Origin: Nelumbo lutea | Taxonomy: Eukaryota > Streptophyta > Magnoliopsida > Proteales > Nelumbonaceae | Assembly (NCBI GenBank): GCA_022828595.1 | Contig: JAKGHH010000002.1 | Span: 76,046,383 to 76,110,382 of the forward strand | DNA length: 64,000 nucleotides | Direction of reading: 5' to 3' | Part shown: piece by piece, positions 55,701 to 64,000 of the stretch | How positions within the stretch are numbered: position 1 is the stretch's first letter | Layout of the letters: every line of letters begins with the position of its first letter | Position numbers and translations under genes: made by a program | Notes under the pieces: generated by a model | Told to the model about the DNA's origin: nothing | Databases searched by the model: none | The model's input: only the letters and a program-made list of their open reading frames with translations

Positions 55701-57542
55701 AATGTACTGAACTTAAGCACCCTTTAATCCACATCCTCCACCTATCTCCTAACCCAATCCTTTCTAAGATTTCAAGGAGAAATGACCAATCCACTAGATC
55801 ATAAGCCTTTTTCCAAATCCAATTTGCAAACCAAACTTTTTCCCCTCCTCGGTCTCTTCTCTACTATACACTCATTTGCTACCAAAATTTGTTAAGTGAA
55901 AGCTCCTTGAAACTGTGAGATCACCAAAGGCAAAACCTTTTTAAATTTTCCAGCCAGAACCATTGCTACTATCTTATAAAGACTTCCTACTAGGTCATGG
56001 GACTGAAATCTTTAGATTCTTTAGCTACCTTCTTCTTGGGGATTAAGGTTATGAAAGTCGAGTTTGCTCCTCAAGATATTTCCCCCTCATGAAAAAAACT
56101 CATTGAAAACTTGCAATAGATCATCATTCAAGGACTCCCAACACTCTTGATAAAAAGGCATGGAAAATCCATCCGACCCCAAGGCTTTAGATCTTACCAT
56201 TGAAAACACTGCCTCTTTGATCTCCTCAAATGTAAACTCATTTTTCATATTAGTAGCAATGTCTTCCGATACTTTATCCCAAGCCAATTCTGGGCAATTT
56301 TGATCTTCTCCCTCCTGAGGTGGCAAAGAAGCCCTTGAAATGGTCCACAAAGATTTTAACTATTTCCTCCTCCCTTTTTACCTCTTGATTCCCCACTTCA
56401 ATACTAGTATCTGATTTTTTTCTCCTCCTGCCACTAGCTAAAGAATGGAAGTATTTTGTCTTTCCATTCCCCTCCACAATTCATTTACATCTCGATTTTT
56501 GTCTCCAAGAAATTTCCTCTTTTCTCAACAGATTCTCCAATTCAAACCTTAGTTTTCGTCTTTCTTCACTTTCCTCCCCACTAATCTCTCCCATAGCTTC
56601 CTTAGTATCCAACTTCACCATCCTTGAGGAGATTCTTTCCTTTATTTCCTCCACCCTTCCAAACTACTCTTTGTTCCATGTTTTGATTTTCTCTTTCAAT
56701 TTTGTCAAAAGACCTAGTGAACCTTAATCCCCTCTTTGTGCTATTACCCTTAACTTGACCCCACCAACTCTCCACTTTTGTCACAAAAGTGGGATCTCCC
56801 AACCACATGTTTTCGAATTTGAGAAGCAAAGGACCACCGTAGGATAGCTCTTGAGTTAGGCTAATAGGACAATGATCAGAAGTTACCCTAGGCAAGGCTC
56901 GCGAGGCTAGACATTCCCACATCTCTTCCCAATCTACTAAAAAGAGGAACCTATCTAGTTTAGAGAAAATCGGGGACTCCTAAAAGTTTGACTAGGTAAA
57001 CTCTACTTGTAGAAATGGAAGCTCCTTTTATTCAAAGACATCCAAAAAAACATTGAAGTTTCTCATGCTTGTAGTTAATATTTGGTTAGGTTTATTTGTC
57101 TCTGAAGTGAACCTTATGACATTAAAATCACCTCCTAAACACCAAGGCCCCTCCCATAAACCTCAAACTGCCCCCAATTCCTCCCAAAAAAAGATCCATG
57201 CCTCTATATGAGTTCGGCACATAAACATTTATCAAAGCTATCGTCCTTGGATCTCCTTAATTTTATTTAAATAGAAAATTGTCCCACCAATTCTTCCAAA
57301 CATTCCAACTCCTCATTTTTCCAGATGGTAATGATTCTTCCAGATGCACCCCATGAAGGTGCAAACAACTAGTTCAGTCCCCTTATTCCCCAAATACTTT
57401 TAATCCATCTCCTGTTAACCTCTAAGAGCTTTGTTTCTTGAATCAAAACCAAATCTGGTTTCTCCTTTCTAGGAGTATCCTTTATTAATCTTCTTTTGGT
57501 GGAACTTCCCAATCCCCTCACATTCCAATTGATTAACTTCAT
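52755..57542 (-). pseudogene. LINE ORF2 on - strand, broken
   Basis: Start MKLINWNVRGLGSSTKRRLI at 57542 and LVLIQETKLLE (endonuclease), ASRALPRVTSDHCPISL (56900), EGNGKTKYFHSLASGRRRK (56470), RSKALGSDGFSMPFYQE (56190), RT box LQFVDDIILLCEGG near 55490 (Asp-Asp retained), KWEQVSNPKEQGGLGIGNL (54240, split by the inserted element), zinc-binding region near 53550, RNase H with LNFDGSSMGSTG, VEGDSKLIISWAKS and ANGMADTLAKQG, ending at 52755. Many stops and frameshifts. Confidence 0.8.
54251..55069. mobile_element. hAT-type non-autonomous element with 8-bp TSD
   Basis: Direct repeat CTCCCACT at 54251-54258 and 55062-55069 encloses 803 bp. Ends are inverted: TAAAGCTGCAACTTGGGTCG and, reversed, TAGGGCTGCAAGTCGGGCCG. 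Both subterminal parts are dense in GGGTTGGG / CCCAACCC. The AT-rich core has no recognised transposase. It interrupts the LINE ORF2 exactly between codons of KWEQV, which reads through when the element and one duplication copy are ignored. Confidence 0.9.
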
Positions 57543-57589
57543 TCTTGAAAAAGGTGCCCCGAACCCTTGTACCTTCAACTAATGTCCCT

Positions 57590-57960
57590 CACTTATCCTT
57601 TCTTTTCTCTTGTTCTCTTCCCTATCATAAACTGTCATCATCAACCTCTCCACTTTTTTCCCTTTTCCTTATCTTCCCCGAGCCTTTATCCTTCCATGAA
57701 TACATCTTCACCCCTTTCGAGTTTCAACAATTGCGCTCCTTTTCTTCTTTCTCAAATTAGCCTTTTTTTCTAAAGAAGATTCTTATCCTTTGCCCATTCA
57801 ACAGTATTCCTACCAATATTTCCAATACCTCTACCTTCCGGTTCCTGCAATTCCTTTCCTAAAAATTCATTTCAATCAGTTCCCTTTCCGTCCTCTAGCA
57901 CCAGAATTTTTAAGTTTTTTTTATCAATAGAATTTTTAAGTTGTCCAACACCATTCCGAA
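57590..57960 (-). repeat. Purine-rich spacer of - strand LINE
   Basis: The + strand is dominated by C and T (TTTCTTTTCTCTTGTTCTC and similar), so the element strand is purine-rich. Position just upstream of ORF2 equals that of 32985-33545 in the complete LINE. Confidence 0.65.
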
Positions 57961-57999
57961 GATCCTCTCCCCCCTCAATTCTATCACCCTTATCTTCTG

Positions 58000-60050
58000 C
58001 TTCTATCAAGGGGTATAGTAGATGTGTGAATCTCAGTTGTCACAGGACCTTGAAAAAAAGATGAAGCTGGAGAAACAAGGGAGGACACACAATGGGGAGC
58101 ACAATTAGTACCAGCAAGAACAGAAGAAATAACAAAAGGGGTTCAAATTTCCCTATTCCAAACTTTCGGTAGCCAGCCTCATGGTAGGCTTGGAACAGTC
58201 AGATGTCTTGTTAGGTAAACTCTGTTTAGCTTCTTGTGGCCTTCGCTCTGGAGCTTCCTCACCTAGCAAAGTGTTGGATCCTTCTATCCCCAGTTGCTTA
58301 ACTTGTATTTGTTCCTAGTTTGGTAAGTCTAGATACTTTTTTTTTTGGTGCAGTCGGGCTCTTCTCGCTTTCAATAGAAGATTCTCTAGAGCCAAGATTC
58401 TTTAGTGGCACTGTAACTTTGCACAACTGCTCCTCAAATAACAGTTTTGTACCCCAGTCTTCCTCCATTTGCTTACACGTCTTGGTAGAATCAATGCTCC
58501 CAATACTTGAAGGCTGATTAACTTCTTCGCCCCCTTCAAGTTGGAAGTTGTCCAATTGCTATCCAACTCCAAATATTGTATCTCATCTCTGTTAAATTTA
58601 GGATTTGGCCTGTCTGGCATAGTGGAGTGCTAATCTGAAACCAACACCCAAACCATCTTTCCATCTTCTTGTCAATCAGTTTTCTTCCCTGGTTTAGTAG
58701 CACAATCTTCCGATCAAAGATGCACCGCCAGAGAGAGCTTGCGTCTTAAGACCCAAAGGGAACGAAGATAGATCAAAGTTTTTGTCCCCTAGTGGGTTAA
58801 AAGAGCAATGCACATGACTCATTAAAGAGTCACATCTCACCTTAATTTGGACGTTACCCAGCCTAGGCCAAGTTAGGATGGAAGGTCCAACCAAGGTCTA
58901 AGCATTCACCCCGAGTGTTACCTCAGCACATAGAGATTTCTTGCCTCACACTGTTTCTTTGCCTGACACAACTTTTGTCTCTGTGTTGTGTAAATAGCAA
59001 CCTTCCCACCACTTTTCTCCCTAGGCAATGGTTGGGTTACCCTATTATTTTTTGATAAATTTGGGTTACCCTATTATTTGAAATTGTTCCCTCCTTTTTT
59101 GACCACCCGATAGAAGCTCCTACTTGTCTTCCATGTGTCACCAACCTCTTCTATTTTTCGACCACATGTCACCCACCCCTCCACATCATCACCATCATCA
59201 TCATCATTACCCTTTCTCCTTCCTTCCACAACAATGCTTCAGCTTCCAAAGCTACCCAAACACTGTACCAATAACCATCTGTGAGTATTTGTAATGTTCT
59301 TGGAAATGATTCCAGTTTTACTCCATTTAATCGGAGTTTTGTAGCACGAAGGTCATTCATATTTACAGCTTCCAAAGCTCCTCCCAAAACTTAAGCCCTG
59401 TTTGGCGCGTCTTTTTGCGCGGTCTTTCGGTTGCTTGCAAGCCAGGAAGACCAAAATTCGGTCTATTCCCGTTTGGCACGCGAAAGCTAAAAAGACGCAG
59501 GAAGCCCATTTTGGGATGATTTCGAGAAGCTCCAAATGAAGCTTCCCGCGTCTTCCGCGGAAAGACCCGAAACAACGCACAGAAAGATGCACGTCTGCCA
59601 AACGGCCTTCGGGCTGCCCGGATCTTATGTCAAAAGCTCAATGCGTCTATTGACTGTCGGAGCTACGAGAAGATCTTCTCAAAAAGATTTGCCAAACGGG
59701 CCCTTAGATCCTCAGATCTAGAGCCGAAATCTAACTCCCTTGAGGGCAAAGGATACCTTCCTTCCAGATCCTCAAACATCTTTCTAGTGAAACCCTCACC
59801 CCCCCTAAAACCAATAGACCCAAAGCTTTGTTCACTTCAACTGTTGTATTTACAATTTTTTTCCACATTAACTTGCTCTTTAACTTCATAGGTCCCATCT
59901 AACAAAATCTCCTCTCCACTTGAATCACAATCTTCAACTTCATCTTCATCATTTTCCCCGGCAGTCTATCTTTTAGAGGTCTAGTACGGTAATCTCTTCT
60001 CTTGTTGTAAGTCTTTAACCAACCATCCAGTTCTACTTCTTTAATTCTAC
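58000..60050 (-). pseudogene. LINE ORF1 remnants on - strand
   Basis: Near 59780-59710 GFTRKMFEDLEGRYPLPSRE; at 59387-59169 LRATKLRLNGVKLESFPRT and GYWYSVWVALEAEALLW, aligned in order with the RRM-like part of the complete LINE (NLGAVELQVAG, WYKVWVASEVEQLWW). Hydrophilic C-terminal pieces at 58620-58298. The Tourist-type MITE splits it. Broken by stops. Confidence 0.6.
59391..59706. mobile_element. GC-rich Tourist-type MITE with TTA duplication
   Basis: Ends AGCCCTGTTTGGCGCGTC and, reversed, GGGCCCGTTTGGCAAATC, with TTTTTG following both, flanked by TTA at 59391-59393 and 59704-59706. 310 bp (59394-59703), unusually GC-rich with CGCGTCTTCCGCGGAAAGAC palindromes. Fits PIF/Harbinger MITEs. Inserted in LINE ORF1. 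Confidence 0.8.
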
Positions 60051-60066
60051 CACCTACCCCCTATTA

Positions 60067-60356
60067 TGGACCTCTTCTCGTTGCCGAGAAGGCTGGGGTT
60101 TCCCCGAGCTATGGTGTTTGTCACCGCTCGAAGGGGAAAATGCCAACAAGCCAAGTAATCGTAGACTCTGAAATAATTTGGATTCAAGATATCCTTTTTC
60201 ATTACGTCTCTGCTTATTTATAACATAAGGTGGTTACAACCGACAGACACGTCATCAAGAATCGTAACCGAATAGACAGAGTTCTGATTGAAATCAGATA
60301 GGTTGTTCAGGGGTTAACCGCCAAAATATTCTCTTCCTGCTGGCGAGAACGTGGCA
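60067..60356 (-). repeat. 3' LTR of gypsy element
   Basis: 290 bp; on the - strand starts TGCCACGTTCTCGCC and ends GAAGAGGTCCA, TG...CA ends. TATAAATAAGC on the - strand near 60220 could be its TATA box. The left target duplication cannot be checked because the other end is outside. Confidence 0.7.
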
Positions 60357-60370
60357 TTCCTCCCCCCTTG
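60357..60370 (-). promoter_or_regulatory. Polypurine tract
   Basis: CAAGGGGGGAGGAA on the - strand, directly before the 3' LTR; primes plus-strand synthesis. Confidence 0.75.
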
Positions 60371-60552
60371 GCAACAGTCTCGTCCTCGAAACTTCACTCT
60401 GGAAATTGCTGCTGGAGTCGGGGTAGTAGTTCCCATGTGGCGTTTTCGTTGCTCGGGCCCTCCCACTGGATTAGAACATCAGTGACGACTTGGTTTCCCT
60501 GCTTTATCATGCGACGGCCCAGAATTTTATGCAATGAGGAAGAAACGACCGG

Positions 60553-62157
60553 TCAGCTGCTAAAGGAGGCAAAACCAACTGGATCCGGGTTGGGTCCCCA
60601 ACTGCCTTTTTCAACCAAGACGCATGTATCACTGGGTGGATCTTGCACCCTTCTGGAAGTTCCAACTGGTAAGCCACGGGTCCAATTCAAGCCAGAATTT
60701 TGAATGGCCCGTAATAGCAGGCGGCGAGTTTCTGAGAGCGGTGGACAAACACGGAAGTCTGTCAGTAAGGCTGTAACCTCAAAAAGACCAGATTTCCCAC
60801 CTGAAATTCCCTTTACGTCCTTTTGCAATCAGCAAACTTCTTCATGCGTTCGTGAGCCTTGATCAAATTTTCCCTCAGCAATCGAAGCACCTTCTCCCTG
60901 GTTTTAAGTTGGTCCTCGACTACTTGTACCAGTGTTGTCCCAGACACATAAGTAAGGAGTGTTGGGGGAGGGTATCCATAAACTACTTCAAAAGGAGTGG
61001 TCTTGGTTGAGGTATGTAGAGAGGTGTTGTAGCACCATTCAGCGAGTGGTAACCAATGAGCCCAAGTCTGTGGTTGTCTTCCAGCAAAGCACCTTAGATA
61101 AGCTTCCAATGTCTAGTTTACTATCTCGGTCTACCCATCCAATTGGAGGTGATAGGATGAGCTTAGATTAAGTTGGGTCCCCTGTAACTTGAAAAGTTCC
61201 CTCCAAAACAGGCCAGTGAATACCGCGTCTTGATCACTAACAATACTTTTGGGCATACCATGGAGTCGAAATACTTCTTCCATGAATACCCAAGCTACAT
61301 CCCGGGCAGTATAGGGGTATTGTAAAGCCGTGAAGTGATTGTACTTAGAAAGACAGTCAACTACCACCATTATTACAGTTTTCCATTCTGAGGGTGGCAA
61401 GTCTTCAATGAAGTCCATACTGACTTCTGTCCAAACTTGCTCTGGTATTGGTAATGGCTGAATTAGACCCGGTACCGGTAAGTTCTCTCCCTTGTTCCTC
61501 TGGCACGTTTCACAGTGTTTGATCTATTCCTTAACCTGCTTCTTGTACCTTGGCCAGTAGCATACTTGTTTAAGTCGGTGCATAGTTTTATGAAAACCTT
61601 CATGACCTCCAGCTGGTGCGGTGTGAAGCTCATCGAACAACTGCCTTCGCAGCAGAGAACTGGGACCAATCACCAGCCTTCCTTTCTGCCATATCAACCC
61701 TTCTCCTATTGTATTATTCTTGTCTTCCCTCCCCTCGAGTTGTTCTCTCCACCTCTTCATGTGTTGGTTTGTAGCCACCTCGTCCCATAGCTTCTCTACC
61801 CAACCCGGAATTGGTCCCGAGATAGCTGCCAACTCACCTTGGATACATTGTGACAAGGCACCTGCGACCACGTTATCCTTCCTTTTCTGGTACTGAATTT
61901 CAAAATCATACCCAAGAATTTTACTCAACAATTTCTACTGGAATGGCATGGTTGCTCTCTATTCCAGAAAGTACCGTAGACTGGTGGTCAGAACGAACAA
62001 TGAACTTGTGGCCAGTGAGATAGGGGCGCCACTTCTGAACCGCGGACACAATTGCTAATAACTCCTTGTCATAAGTGGACATCGCTAGATTACGAGGACT
62101 GAGGGCCTGGCTGAAGAATGTCTTGACAGTATGTCTTGACAGTATGGCCGCCATCCT
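60553..62157 (-). pseudogene. Gypsy RNase H and integrase, broken
   Basis: RNase H: FFSQALSPRNLAMSTYDKEL, AVQKWRPYLTGHKFIV and SDHQS (62110-61970), then ILGYDFEIQYQ and NVVAGALSQ (61925-61860). H2C2 finger: PAGGHEGFHKTMHRLKQVCY (61620-61550); integrase core MDFIEDLPPSEWKTVIMVVV, KYNHFTALQYPY, SIVSDQDAVFTGLFW (61418-61195), then WLPLAEWCYNTSLHTSTK and FEVVYGYPPP (61060-60950). The C-terminal end (60828-60553) is frameshifted. A 13-bp tandem duplication near 62118-62143 shifts the RNase H frame. Confidence 0.85.
62118..62143. repeat. 13-bp perfect tandem duplication
   Basis: ATGTCTTGACAGT occurs twice in direct succession within gypsy RNase H, about 15 bp from the copia junction. Confidence 0.9.
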
Positions 62158-62311
62158 TTATTTTAATATATATATAGGGCGGCAAAAATAACAAGGGAAA
62201 AGGCCCTTGTGCCCCTGAGTACAATAACAGAAAAAACGAAATAAAAAACACTTTAATTAGCCAAACAGGCCCTAACATCAGCAACTAAATTATTTTAACA
62301 TTATTCTAACA
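62158..62311 (-). repeat. 3' LTR (or part) of copia element
   Basis: On the - strand starts TGTTAGAATAATG after the polypurine tract and extends about 150 bp to the gypsy junction near AAATAAAGGATGG. The end does not show a clear CA, so the LTR may be incomplete. Confidence 0.6.
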
Positions 62312-62322
62312 CTCCCCCTCAA
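62312..62322 (-). promoter_or_regulatory. Polypurine tract of copia element
   Basis: TTGAGGGGGAG on the - strand, followed by TG of the 3' LTR; a perfect match to the usual copia tract. Confidence 0.9.
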
Positions 62323-64000
62323 GTTGGAGCATAGATGTCAATCATGCCCAACTTGTCACACAAATCTTTGTGCCATACATGATGAAGACCTTTGGTGAAG
62401 ATATCTGCAAGTTGTTCTTCTGAGCTGACATATGGTGTACACACTTCTCCACTTTCAAGTTTCTCCCTAATAAAATGCTTGTCCACTTCAATGTGTTTCG
62501 TCCTATCATGCAGAACTGGATTAGTAGCAATATTAATGGCAGCTTTATTGTCACAGTAGAGTGACATAGGATTGCTTACTGCGAAACCCAGTTCACCTAA
62601 CAGATTTCTTATCCACATGATTTCCGCAACCCCATGAGCCATCGCTCTATACTCTGCTTCAACACTGGATCTAGCCACCACACTTTGCTTTTTGCTTCTC
62701 CATGTGACAAGGTTTCCTCCTACAAAGGCACAATACCCACTGATAGACTTTTAGTCATTGACTGTTCCTACCCAATCTACATCAGTATATACTTCCACTT
62801 TTAAGTGACTGTGTTTCTGGAACAACAAACCAGCTCTAGGAAACTTCTTGAGATATCTAAAGATCCTCTCTACAGCCTCAAAGTGAGTTGTCCTAAGGTT
62901 GTGCATGAATTGACTAAAGACACCCACTACATAGGCAATATCAGGCCTGGCCATAGACAAATACAAAAGTCTCCCCACGAGTCTCTGGAACATCTTTACA
63001 TCTTTCAAAAACTCTCCCTGAGTGTCTCCCAAATGGTGATTAGGTTCAATAGGTGAATCAAATGGTTTTACCCCCAACTTGCCTGTATCTTCTAGTAGAT
63101 CTAGTACATACTTCCGTTGGGAAATAAAGATGCCCTTGTGAGAGCAGGCAATTTCAATTCCAAGGAAGTATCGTAAGGGGCCTAGATCCTTCACTTCAAA
63201 TTTAGTGGCTAAGAATTTTTTCAATCTCCGGATTTCAGCCTCCCAATCTCCTGTGATCACTATGTCATCCACATACACAATAAGAGTTGCAATTTTACCT
63301 TCACCTCTTTTCACAAATAGAGTATGATCTGATTGGCATTGTTTGAACCCCATCTGTTGAACTGCTAAATGAAACTTACTGAACCAAGGCCAAGGTGATT
63401 GTTTCAACCCATATAGAGATTTTTTTAACCTGCACACCTTTTGTTCACTGGCTTTGGCACAGAACCCTGGGGGTTGGGTCATGAATACTTCCTTTTCCAA
63501 GTCACCATTCAAGAAAGCATTTTTTATGTCCAATTGATGAAAATCCCAGTCAAGATTTGCTGCCAAGGAAAGAAGAATCATGATAGAGTTCATCTTGGCT
63601 ACTGGAGCAAAAGTCTCTGCATAGTCCACTCCATATACTTGTGTAAAGCCTCTTGCTACCAATCTAGCCTTGTACCTTTCAATAGTTCCATCAACCTTGT
63701 GTTTCACTGTAAACACCCACTTGCACCCCACTGGTTCCTTCCCTTCAGGAAGGTCTACCAACTCCCAAATGCCATTTTTGTGTAAAGCATCAATTTCTTC
63801 TTGCATTGCATCTGTCCATTCAGGTTTAGACAAAGCTTCTGCCACAGTCTTAGGAACGGGGATATTGTCCACAGAAGAGAGAAAGGCACGGTATGAAGGC
63901 GAAACATGCTCATAGAACACAAAATTAGAGATAGGATGATTAGTAGTACAAGACCTAACACCCTTCATCTTAGCAATAGGAATATTAAGATCATTGGTGA
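62319..64000 (-). pseudogene. Copia reverse transcriptase and RNase H, one stop
   Basis: Open from the window edge to 62754 and, after a TAA at 62751-62753, to 62319. PEWTDAMQEEIDALHKNGIW, GCKWVFTVKHK and ERYKARLVARGFTQVYGVDY start the [36 protein letters not shown] and the catalytic TLIVYVDDIVITGD follow. RNase H: EVYTDVDWVGTVND, the stop, then [47 protein letters not shown] and QLADIFTKGL. The stop sits in RNase H at about the DRKS position. Otherwise no break was seen. Confidence 0.9.

Larger units (their letters stand above)
52649..60062 (-). mobile_element. Long LINE with two MITE insertions
   Basis: Same L1 family as 30508-37844 on the opposite strand: ORF1 pieces (about 60050-58000), pyrimidine-rich (+ strand) spacer, ORF2 (57542-52755) and a tail near 52650. 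Carries an hAT-type element at 54259-55061 and a Tourist-type MITE at 59394-59703. The 5' end is cut by, or hidden behind, the gypsy LTR at 60067. Confidence 0.8.
60067..62157 (-). mobile_element. Ty3/gypsy element, 3' end with LTR
   Basis: On the - strand: RNase H, integrase, C-terminal region, polypurine tract and 3' LTR (60356-60067). The 5' part lies beyond the copia insertion at about 62158 and outside the window. A different family from the chromovirus at 38-43 kb: the LTRs are unrelated. Confidence 0.85.
62158..64000 (-). mobile_element. Ty1/copia element, 3' half, runs off window
   Basis: On the - strand: late linker, RT, RNase H, polypurine tract and a 3' LTR of about 150 bp that borders the gypsy RNase H. 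The coding frame is open over more than 550 codons with one stop, so it is among the youngest elements here. It probably inserted into the gypsy element; the other side is outside the window. Confidence 0.9.

Overview
This is nuclear DNA of a flowering plant. The evidence is a cytosolic-type methionine synthase gene with many short GT-AG introns, fragments of a plant-type SPF27/MOS4 gene, and nested plant transposable elements: Ty1/copia, Ty3/gypsy including a chromovirus, L1-type LINEs with a C-terminal RNase H, and several MITE families. The species cannot be named from the sequence alone. No tRNA, rRNA, CRISPR or bacterial-style operon was seen.

Layout. 1-4400: the last eleven exons of a cobalamin-independent methionine synthase gene on the + strand, apparently intact, and its 3' end. 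4740-6917: the 5' part of a decayed copia element on the - strand (LTR, primer-binding site, gag, start of protease). 7.2-9.7 kb: small foldback elements, including a 101-bp one with a perfect 8-bp target-site duplication (TSD). 9.7-12.5 kb: a second decayed copia pol on the - strand. 12.5-14.6 kb: unassigned sequence with repeats. 14.6-17.45 kb and 26.12-26.87 kb: one old gypsy element on the - strand, split inside its reverse transcriptase by a + strand copia element (17456-26116; LTR pair, 5-bp TSD GAAGT). That nest later underwent a tandem duplication of about 5.4 kb and an internal deletion, so its integrase region and flanking gypsy/MITE block occur twice. 27.7-30.4 kb: a family of roughly 210-bp Mutator-like MITEs with 9-bp TSDs.

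30508-37844 is a structurally complete L1-type LINE (ORF1, purine-rich spacer, ORF2 with endonuclease, RT and RNase H, poly-A, long TSD), disabled by stops, frameshifts and a changed RT active site. 38281-43615 is a structurally complete chromovirus on the - strand (two LTRs, TSD TACTT, PBS), also disabled. 43.97-49.30 kb holds three - strand exons of an SPF27/MOS4 (BCAS2-like) splicing factor gene; its last intron is swollen by a second LINE, and the chromovirus lies just beyond its stop codon. The 5' exons were not found. 50.27-51.2 kb is a LINE 3' fragment. 52.09-60.06 kb is two LINE remnants on the - strand, the longer one carrying an 800-bp hAT-type element (8-bp TSD) and a 310-bp Tourist-type MITE. 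60.07-62.16 kb is the 3' end of another gypsy element with its LTR. 62.16-64.0 kb is the 3' half of a rather young copia element that runs off the window.

The two host genes serve unrelated functions (methyl metabolism and pre-mRNA splicing). Everything else is transposon biology, and the main interest lies in how the insertions are nested and ordered in time. I found no convincing new molecular system. The best leads are the tandem duplication of the copia/gypsy nest, the transposon-loaded splicing-factor gene, the 9-bp-TSD MITE family and the conserved purine-rich spacer of the LINEs.
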